NCBI GenBank assembly: GCA_963854835.1
Contig: OY978529.1
Location: forward strand, 33,538,055-33,602,054
Direction: 5' to 3'
DNA from: Megamerina dolium
Lineage: Eukaryota > Arthropoda > Insecta > Diptera > Megamerinidae
DNA: 64,000 nucleotides
In this document: positions 54,701-64,000 of the stretch, in pieces
Numbering within the stretch: the first letter of the stretch is position 1
Layout of the letters: the number at the start of each line of letters is the position of its first letter
The notes under the pieces: model-generated
Databases searched by the model: none
What the model was told of the DNA's origin: nothing
Seen by the model: the letters and a program-made list of their open reading frames with translations, nothing else
Translations under genes and position numbers: made by a program

Positions 54701-57700
54701 CTTTATTTTTGTGTGATCCTGTAGTCGTAGTCGACTTTAACAAAATAATGTCGAGTTTTTAGATAAATTTTAAGAAAAGTGTCCAAAATCTGAATACTAT
54801 TTTTAAAGTCGACTTTATTTTTATTATGATGCTATTATGCGCCATTAAAGTGACTTTATGTAATGGAAAATGCCACTAAACTATACACCATAATCTAGGA
54901 TTTTCTCCAAATCCCGATAACTTTGTTAGATTTTCCTCTATGCAACTCTGTTTTTGATCGATTATTTCGTGAAGAATGGAGTAAAATCAAAATTGGCGTT
55001 GATTTGGCGTTGGATTTTGACAGCTAACAATACCTTTGGAAATGAATCTTACTATGTAAACGGGTAGATAGATTTTCGTAATCTATTTGTGGTAAGCACT
55101 ATGTGTAGACATTTTTTATATCAATTTCACACCAGAAATCTATCAAAAACGTCGTATATTTACTTCAATATAACGGATACACTTACTCTTATCAAGTTAT
55201 ACCTATCCGAAATCGAAGACAACCAATGAATTTATGAGGTAATGCATTACAGAAACAGAAGTAGGAGAAGATTATGATATTTCATTTGACAGTTCGTACC
55301 ATCCCCTTATTCATTATTGTTTGACATTTTATCACGCAAAAACGTGCATGGCAGTAGCGTTTGTAAATTGGGGAAATTTATTTCCAAAATCAGATTCCAG
55401 TAAGAAATGTTCATAAAGCACTTAGCACAATTTTTAGCCAATTTATCATCGGCCAACTGAGACGACTCACGACTCACAGCACTCAGTTTATTCAGTGGGC
55501 TCTGAAGATAATATTCACGCCAAATTTGTCTATTCGTCACTTTGAGGAAAAGTCTTGTTTTACAAGACTCAATTGGTGCAAGAATTGAAACTAAAGGATT
55601 ATCACTTTTGACGTGATCTCAATAATTGAACGCTTAAATAGATGGAAGTGGATCTACTGTTTTACCGCCAAATTGTGTTCAGTAATGCGTGATGCGTGGC
55701 TCAGTGGTCTTGTGAATAAACTAAATTGTAGCAATATAATAATCCACTCTATTTGTGCCAATTTTAAAAAGTTGCTAAAATCACACAAAAACCTAATTCT
55801 ATTCTACTATACAATCATTTCCACGATATGGATGATTCTGCTTATTTAAATCAAACTGAAACTCTTACTATCCAGAACTTGAAAATCGGAGCAACGTTAA
55901 ATTGTTCTAAACCACTCTAATGTACATCTATATTCAGCCTTTATTAATATAGTTGCAAAATATATATATTTTTAAGTAGGTGGGTGTGTGAGTAAGTAAT
56001 GTAGTGTTTCACTTTTTTTTTCGTAATTTCCTTTTTTTAAATGATTAGAGAATCAAGTACAAGTATATATGATATAATAAACTTAACAATTTGCTTTTTG
56101 GTTTTTCTTTACTTTTTTTATCATAAATATATTTTGATAGAGATTTTTATAATTAAACAAGAATTACTTTGTGTATTCTCCATTTCTTTTGTAAGTTTCT
56201 TCAATATAATCAATTTAATTTGTAAAAAAATGCATAGTTATTATTAGAACACATGATTTTGATGTAACTGTTATACGCTGTTATACACTCAATATGTTAT
56301 GTTTAACAAAGCAAAGTAAATAGCAATAAAATAACGAATTCATATGAGAGTGAGTAATACGAGAAAAAGCCTTATAAATATGTGTATTTATTTATTAATG
56401 AACACCCTGTATAAATTGTTGCAATTGTTACAATTGTATATGTATTGTATGTATTTACTTATATTGTAGTTTAATTCTGTGTATATAGAAATATAGAAAT
56501 ATAGTCTAATATTAGGTATTCCTTTATTTATTGATTTATTTAATATGATGGTTTTAGAATTAGAACGCAAATAACATAAATTACAAATATAAGTGGTAGC
56601 TATATATAAAACTTAAATTTTATAATATAAAAATGACTAGAAAATATTTGCTTCTTTTTCTATAAGCGAAAAAGAATTATGTACTTACGAGTAATCGTAT
56701 AAGTATTGTATTGTAAGAATAGTATTTAAGTGTTTTTCAGTACATAGATGGAGAAGAAATTAAATAATAGATAATAAATTCTTGGTTTTGTTTTTTTTTT
56801 GTTTCTTTAGAAAAAATTTAAATTCAATTTAAAACGGTTTTACCGTCAATTTACCCAAAAGAAAAAGAAAATTCCTTAATGTTAAGAAAGTTTGAAATAA
56901 GTGTCATACAAAAATTCATCCCTGCATATTGATTTGGGGAATATTTTTCCATCATTTTCTTTTGGGTAAAGAAATTAATTTAGTTTTTATTTAGGTATTT
57001 ATTTATTTAATTAAATTTTCAAATTTTCTTATATTTATTTAACTTGGTTTTCATTTTCGTTTGTTTCCTTTTTCATAAAGTAATAAAATTTTCCATTGAA
57101 TTGACCATTTGTATATGAAATTATTATTGCAAGACATTTTTCTTCTTCTTCTTCTTTTGCATTTTACTTTTTGCAATATTGTGATGATTTTAGTATGCCA
57201 ATTAAAGAAAATTGATAAATAATATGATAATAATGAGAAATAAAATGATAAAATTGCATTGATCATATGTAAAAAATGTATGTGTGTACTTGCAAGTGAA
57301 TAATGAATGCATGTAACTTTTGTCGACAGAAAATTACGCTGGTATATTTTCCCCCTTCTCTTACCAAATTTTTAATCAGTTCATCGATTTCTGTAACACG
57401 AACTCTGAAGGTTACACAATCATATCGTATCGCTTTGTATCGTAACAACAGTCATGTATAAATCTATGTATTTATTATACGAGCACTGCATGTAAATGAT
57501 TGCCCAAATCGTATTTGTAAATGATTTACAATTTACAAGATGTTGAAACTTAAAAAAAAAAAAATTATGATATTTAACAGCATTAAAGCTTTTTTTTTTT
57601 TGTTGTGAAACTTGCACCTACCTACTGTAGCTGTAGTTACGTGATTATGGTGTTTACTATAATTGGTAGCATTCTTTTGAGAAAAAATCAATTTCTCCAC

Positions 57701-58142
57701 TCAACGATGGCTTATTTTTAGGGAAAATATCACCAAAAAAGTTGATTTTTTATTAACTTATACAAAGTATCAAGTAAGTAAGTATCAAGGACATGATTTT
57801 AAGCAATGCTTCAAAATCGGTAAGAAGAATAAATTTAGATCTTGTTGCATGCGACACATCAAATATCGCAACCTTGTATTATTTGTCGACGAATTAGGAA
57901 TGCCCCTATTACGAATGACAACTCTACCTAGTTGCCTTGTCTGAGACTGAACTACTAATTAGCAGTTGTCTTCGCGCATTCAAATTAAATCAGCCGGTAG
58001 TATGAGTTTGATGTTACAACTGCTTTACTGGCAACTCAACTTGTTTGAGGCATTAATTACAGAAAAAAGCTTATCGTTTGCACTTTTTCCCTGATTCTGC
58101 ATAAACATTACACATCAAAAAAAGAGGCTCGTCACTTGATTA
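54701..58142. other. Intergenic DNA, no gene recognised
   Basis: 54700-55860 and 57780-58130 are less A+T-rich than their surroundings and read like decayed transposon sequence, but I find no motif. Frames at 55307-55540 (minus) and 55613-55849 (plus) have no recognisable domain. 55900-57780 is simple A+T-rich DNA. Confidence 0.4.
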
Positions 58143-58153
58143 ATGAGTTTAAA

Positions 58154-58530
58154 AAATAAATATGTGGCACTTAAAGCCCCGAAGGGCTCATCGGCCGAGC
58201 TTCTCTTCCATTACTGTTGTGCGTCTTAAATTTGGACAGTATTAGAAGGGACCTACTTATTTTAGCCGGTCCCGAACGGCAGAACACTTGTGACATCACT
58301 TTTTCTGAGCTTTGTCACAGAATTCTTTTAGAAGCTTTTTCATGGCAAGTTGTTACTGTCGGAAGAATTGCCAATTGCTTGCCGACAGGTGGGTACCATT
58401 CGAAAGAAAAATCTTATCGATATTAAATTTGTTATGCATCAGCCGGGGATTGAACCACGACCTACAGATCAGAAGACGAACACACTAACCACTGAGCTAC
58501 GGCACCCACTCTAGCTACGGCACCCACTCT
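58154..58530 (-). repeat. tRNA-derived SINE, full-length, duplicated head
   Basis: Very similar to the copies at 12308 and 47955. ATGAGTTTAAA flanks it on both sides (58143-58153 and 58531-58541). The B box in antisense is GGGGATTGAACC and the A-box region CCACTGAGCTACGGCACCC. The last part of the head, AGCTACGGCACCCACTCT, occurs twice in tandem (58494-58530). The internal plus-strand frame is not a gene. Confidence 0.93.
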
Positions 58531-58541
58531 ATGAGTTTAAA

Positions 58542-61500
58542 GTATTTATATTATACAAGCAAGTTGTATAATATCATAAAAAACGACTTTTTATCGATAA
58601 TTGCTGGATTGTTTTTTTTTTTTTTTTTTTGCAAACATTTTGTCAAACCAGTTCTAATTTGTTTGATACAGAAAAATAAGTACTTAAAAAAGAGGCTCGT
58701 CGTGCGATTCATGATTTGTTTGTACTAAAATTTGTACACATGCATACTTTGTGAGAAAAATCTATATGTAAAAGTTGTAAAATGCAATATCTATTTGATA
58801 AAAAAAATAAATGAAAGAAAAGAAAACAAGAAATACCTGTTAATAAACGAAATAAAAGTTCACAACTACAAGCTCAGAATATGCTTTTATTTCGGCGAAT
58901 ATTTTCCACCTTTCATCAATAGTGAATATCCGGTGCAAGAAATACCAACTTCATAAGAGGCAGAAAATATACTTATCCCACTCCTCCTTCTTAGCTTTCT
59001 GATCAATTTTGTGTGCTCTAAAAGAGCTCTAAAAAGCTTCAGAAAGTGACTTTGTTGAGTCATAAAAAGAACACTCCACAGATAAGCACTATGAGGAGCC
59101 TTTTCTGAATTACAACATTCTCCCAAATAATTCTGTCGAAGTGTAAACCGTTATGCCTTCAAAAAAGCGATTAAAAATAAGCGTTTTCCAGTTGTTCAGA
59201 ATGCTACTAAAAATCTCGTACTTTTGAGTGTTTTCAGAGTTATCTACCCAAGCAGTCTTTTTAGGAGTACTCTGAAAATGTCCTCTAGTTTCACACTTTG
59301 ATTAATCTTTTTTCTGAGAGCTTATATTTTGATTTGTAGGAATGTGAACACTCCATCATAATTGTATGTACTAAATATTTTAATACACAACAGTTACCAG
59401 AAGGTAGAAACATAACATGCAGAGTTGCATTTTACTAAGTCGCTTTTGTATGAGAAAATTTCTACAGCAATATTTTATAACACTATGAGATCGTGTGAAT
59501 CACTGAACTAATGAAAAAAAAATACGAAATTCTACAAAAAAGCTAAGCACAAATTACACAAAATAAAAATAGTCTAAAATAAAAACACAATGTATGATAT
59601 TTATTTGAACAAAAATTTCAAATCTTTACTTTTGCAATAATAATAATAATAATAATAATGAAAATTACAATCATATTTATTATAAGAGTATATAACAAAA
59701 ACAATTAATAATTAAATATGAAATAATAATAATAATAATAATAATAATATATAAAAAAACCAACTTCAACTATTATAATAGATTTTTCTCATTTTAGTTT
59801 TTGCATTTTTTTTATTCATCTTTTTGAGAAGAAAAGCAACTTTTTTATATGATATACGCCACATACATTTTTAACATATTTCAATAAGAAAAACAAAAGA
59901 ATCAAAATACTATGAAAATTTTGCAAATATTTATGGGCAAATATAAATACATCAAAAAAAAGCAAAACAAAAAATATTTTAAAAATTCAATAAGAAATTG
60001 TCATAAAAAATTTTAAAAATAGCATAACTAGTAATTTTTTTCCATTTTACCTCTTCCCTCTCCTTATTTTCTTCTCTCTTTCAAATACAATGACAATAAT
60101 AATAATAACATGTGTTACATTAAATAACAATAATATAATTAATAATTAATAATCATAATAATGATAATAATAATAATATGTAATTATGAATTACGAGTAA
60201 TACGCTTGGTAGGTAGTGATTTCGGTTACATTTTCTGTTTCTTGTAGTTATTATTCGGTTTTATGAATTTATATTTAAAAAAAAAAAAAATACAATAAAA
60301 TAAACACTAAATGTTATTTTGAAATGTTTAAAAATTCTTCAATATATATTAGATATATTAATTCTGTGATTATGTATGCTTTTACTTTTAATATTAGGTA
60401 TTCATTTTATTATAATTACAAGCGCTGAGAGACAGTAATACATGTTGATTTTATATATATATTTTTGCATTCAATATACATATATTGTATATATTTTCAT
60501 GTATGCATGTATGTATAGGATATTAAAGGAGTTTTCATTATTCTTCACAATTATTCATAATTCAATAAAAAATAAATTCAATATTTGAAAAAAAGTGTAT
60601 AAATTCATTAAATAAATTATAAAAAATAAATGTTTCAAATATCCATCGCATAACTGAAAGCTTAAATTGAGAGCAATTTGTCATAATTTCGAAAAAATTG
60701 TTTTTTTTTTTTTTGGTAACCCTTAATGATTTTTATAACCAATACTCAAAGAGACAAAAGCATATTGAATTCGTTCTTCGATACGTTTGCAATTACACAC
60801 TATCGAATGAAAACCACGCCTATTTATATTACAAACATTTTTTTCGAAGCTTGTATGTCAATCTATAAGATGTAGGATGGTGTCTAACTTTTGGTATTAC
60901 CAAAGTTAACTTTTTCAAAAAATTTTCTCATAATTTAAACTTTTGATGGTCGCGATTTGTTGAAATTCTGCATCGTTTTTAAAGTTATATTCACTAAAAC
61001 ATTGAGCTACTGAATACTGAGTCAGAAAAATGCATATAATGCTTATTTCAACTCTATATAATTTCTGCAAATATACCATAAAAGATGAAAATTATAATAA
61101 AATCATATTTTGAATGCCCTAAAGGTGGTTCCAAAGAATTTTTTTTCCCCCAATTAGTGGCGAGTTACGTTCAAGATAAGCTACCAATTAAGTTGGTTGA
61201 ACATTTGAAATACTTTTTCCATTGACCCTTTAAAATACATGCACAAATGTAGTAAAATTAAAATTAATTATGAGCATAAATAAAAAGAATTAACATTATC
61301 CTTTTTTTTTTTTTCTTTTTTACTATAATCGTTCAACTTATATTAAATATGTAGTTGTAAAAACACTAAGAACTAATTAAAAACAAGTAGATATAGAAAA
61401 AAAAAACATGACAATGACGATCTCATAATTAGGTTACATCGAATTGTATATTAATTCACTTCTTCTTCTTCTTCTTCTTGTTCCTATTACTCGATTATTG

Positions 61501-62500
61501 TTCATATTAAATTAACACACACACTTAAGATCAATAATAATTATGAAATATATTATATTATAAAAAAAAAAGAAGAAAAATGAAGAAAAAAAAAAACAGA
61601 GCAAAAATCCGTGATAAAAAAATATTATAATCTACTACAATTAACGTACAACAAGTTACTACGATACGATGACGACAAAGCCTATGTAGTATGTATTAAT
61701 TTCAGCAGAAGTTTTATCTCTACAAAAAATATGTATTTATAGACAATACATTTATTATTAATATTTTTTTTTCTTTTTTCATTTCAATGCATTTATAACT
61801 ATTTATATATATAGTTTATATCAATGTAAAATTTTATGTTTTTCAAATGTATTTATATACTATATATTATTATATGGTATGTGTGTGTATATAAGAATTA
61901 TATATTGTATGTATATATATATATGGATATAAAAAAGCCAACAACGATTATCATTTAAATTTATAATTTTTTATATTTTGTTTTGTCTCTTTGAATACGT
62001 GCTACGATAGAGTTTTCACTTCATTTTTATTATTATATATTAAATTTAATATTTAATTTTCATTAATTTTGAGCTAGTATAAAAATTGCAAGCAATAAGC
62101 AGTGATTAGAAACTTAGAATAGAATATAGACTACATAAAATTAAAAATATAAGGAAATACATATACTATTTTTGAATTTATCATCATTATCTTCTTCATC
62201 CATCATCATCATGATCATGTGATTTTGTAAGTGTGAATGTATGTGTGTGTGTGTGCGTGTGTGTGTGCTATTAACTGTGTGATTTATTGCACATCTACAA
62301 AAACTATTGTGAATTCAGTATTGTATACTGACATGTTGTGCAATTCACTTTCGATCGAAATCGATTTGAGCAGCTTATCACAAAAAAAAGCAAATAAAAT
62401 TATGTGTGGCCCTAGAATAAGAATTGAACTGAAATTTTATTTATAGAATATATGGAATTGATCGATTTCACGTGTAAGGTCAGTCAGCGAGGTACGCAAT
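58542..62500. other. A+T-rich intergenic DNA, no gene seen
   Basis: No coding region is supported. AAT-type microsatellites lie at 59637-59660 and 59722-59749, CTT repeats at 61461-61479, and TG repeats at 62241-62268. Confidence 0.5.
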
Positions 62501-62529
62501 TCGAATAACAATAGCGATTTGAAAACAAT

Positions 62530-62965
62530 TACTCTTGTAATTTGTTCGCATCACGATCAGTTTTTCCAAATATACATTTTCCTTCATTTTTGATTAATAT
62601 AAACACAATTGTGTAAGTTTCAATGTCAAATTACAGACTAAAACCTATTCGAAATCGAATAAATCCGATTATATTTTTATGAATTTATAATAATTATATG
62701 TTTCCGTTAATTTGCTTCATATAAATACCACTATGTAAGTCCCAAGATCGAATTGGAGACTAAACTTATTTGAATTCGAAATTGGAATATGTCAGATTCT
62801 TTGACAGTTTCTATTCTATGACAAAATTCGACTATGGTAATTTGTTTGCATCACTAATAGTCTTGCCAATTATATATTTCCATCGATTTTTGCTTAATAA
62901 AAGTATCACTGTGTGAATACATAGCTCGAATTGAAGATTACAAATTATTCGAAATTGAATAAATT
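62530..62965. repeat. Degenerate tandem repeat, about three units
   Basis: A block of GTAATTTGTTCGCATCAC, a TTTTTGATTAATATAAA-like stretch with ACTGTGTAAGT, and TCGAATTG.AGACTA followed by ATTCGAAATTGAATAAAT recurs. The TTTG.TTAATATAA part lies at about 62590, 62712 and 62890. Units are uneven in length and diverged. Confidence 0.55.
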
Positions 62966-63300
62966 TTGATTTTTCAAGAGAATTACAAAGTTAAAAACGA
63001 GATTTATTAACTCATTTGAATATTAAACTATGAAATATGTAGGATTCTATGCCATTAAGAAATTCTTAATAAAAATCTTGGATAATATCAAGCTTTCGAT
63101 TTTTATTGAAAATTAGGTTTTTTGAATTTTTCACGGTGTAGAATTACTACAAATAGAATTGTACTACGCCAGTCGTAAATGCTTCAATTGAAAAATGTAA
63201 CTAAAGCGTTCGGCTTTTTTGAGAGCAAGCTGATCGAATTGATTTCGATTGTGAAGTGAAATTCAGAACATGCACCAAATGCCAGATAATAGTACGCTCA

Positions 63301-63504
63301 TACCTTGCTTTACGGCGTAGTTATGCCACATTAAATTTGGTCGTAAATCGAACAATTTATTTTCGACATTACTATAGTACACCGGTCTAACAGCACATTA
63401 TTTGGACCCAACAACGAAACTTTGTTGCTCATAAATCGAGAGGATCATAAGTAAAGAAGCCATTATAGCGAAATATTTATAAAAAGCGGCCGTAAAGCGA
63501 GGTA
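63301..63504. mobile_element. Small Tigger/pogo-like inverted-repeat element
   Basis: TACCTTGCTTTACGGC at 63301-63316 and GCCGTAAAGCGAGGTA at 63489-63504 are inverted repeats matching at 15 of 16 positions, enclosing 204 bp. The ACCTCGCTTTACGG style resembles the ends of Tigger/pogo-type DNA transposons, which duplicate TA on insertion. TA lies at both ends. There is no transposase frame, so it is a MITE-like remnant. Confidence 0.7.
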
Positions 63505-64000
63505 TAGCTCTATAATGATTCAGTAATGTACTTTGGAAAATCGAGAAGGCGAAAATTTAAGTTTGCAATATTCTCAAAATCATTTTCGATCGAAATTCGA
63601 AATAGAAAATGCCCAACTTCCTCTTTTCGGTTATGCAAATATACCAAGCAAAGTCAAACATTTCAATATTCAAAAATTTTAAAAATTTATCATGTTAATT
63701 TCGATCGAAAGTGATATTCCTTTTTGTAAGTGTTTACGCAAGCGCGTGTGTATGTGTGCCAGTGTGTATGTGCAAGTGTATGTAAAAAAGTTTTCGAGCT
63801 AGAAAATTCCCTAAACAAGTCGCATTTTCACATGTTTAACACATTTTCATCGTCAGATTTCTTTTTTTTTCTATTTTCAATTTTTTTTATAAAAATTTTC
63901 CTTTTTGTTGTTTCACATATATGTATATATTTCCTCATAAAAGGTTGTATAGTTGTTGTTGTTGTTTTTAAGCAGTCTAGATAAGTTGTACCAACACATT
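63505..64000. other. A+T-rich DNA, no gene seen
   Basis: Two short frames (62 and 84 residues) have no recognisable features. A TGTG-rich stretch lies at 63747-63783, and a TTG run at 63952-63966. Confidence 0.5.

Overview
The window is nuclear DNA of a higher (brachyceran) fly. The evidence is intron-split genes very close to Drosophila proteins, short GT-AG introns beside huge ones, high A+T, and abundant insect transposable elements. A tephritid fruit fly is my best guess, but that is inference from general character and not from a diagnostic marker.

Two host genes are present, both on the + strand. (1) The 3' end of Sec71, the fly BIG1/BIG2 (ARFGEF1/2) large Arf guanine-nucleotide exchange factor: one long internal exon (329-2329), a 1.77-kb intron and the last coding exon (4103-4234). 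The rest of the gene lies upstream of the window. (2) A complete cytosolic alpha-carbonic anhydrase, CAH1: a 12-codon first exon at 28092-28125, a 21.6-kb intron, then three exons at 49696-51007. The joined reading frame is 271 codons with the stop. A TATA/Inr pair near 27200-27230 is a plausible promoter.

The remainder is intergenic or intronic DNA rich in mobile elements. 5.6-8.8 kb: decayed repeats and a coding-like relic. 8.78-9.34 kb: a TTAA-flanked inverted-repeat element. 9.8-10.6 kb: repeat family A. 12.1-13.8 kb: a degenerate ~130-bp tandem array holding a SINE and an insert with an inverted repeat and a perfect tRNA-Lys primer-binding site. 16.3-17.5 kb: a non-LTR RNase H relic with a 339-bp segment in three tandem copies. 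21.05-25.67 kb: an apparently intact Jockey-like non-LTR retrotransposon with a target duplication, inserted into a second copy of repeat A. The CAH1 first intron holds a ~160-bp degenerate tandem array, an RTE/CR1-like reverse transcriptase fragment, a mariner fragment, a 563-bp tandem duplication and SINEs. A Tc1/mariner-type transposase relic starts under 200 bp after the CAH1 stop. The last 12 kb is very A+T-rich, with microsatellites, another SINE, a degenerate repeat and a small Tigger/pogo-like inverted-repeat element.

The most coherent repeat system is a tRNA-derived SINE family with at least ten copies or fragments. It has a tRNA-like head with A and B boxes, a T-rich 3' end, and 8-11 bp target duplications on the three best copies. 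The two host genes are not functionally linked: one acts in Golgi/endosome traffic, the other in CO2/bicarbonate interconversion.
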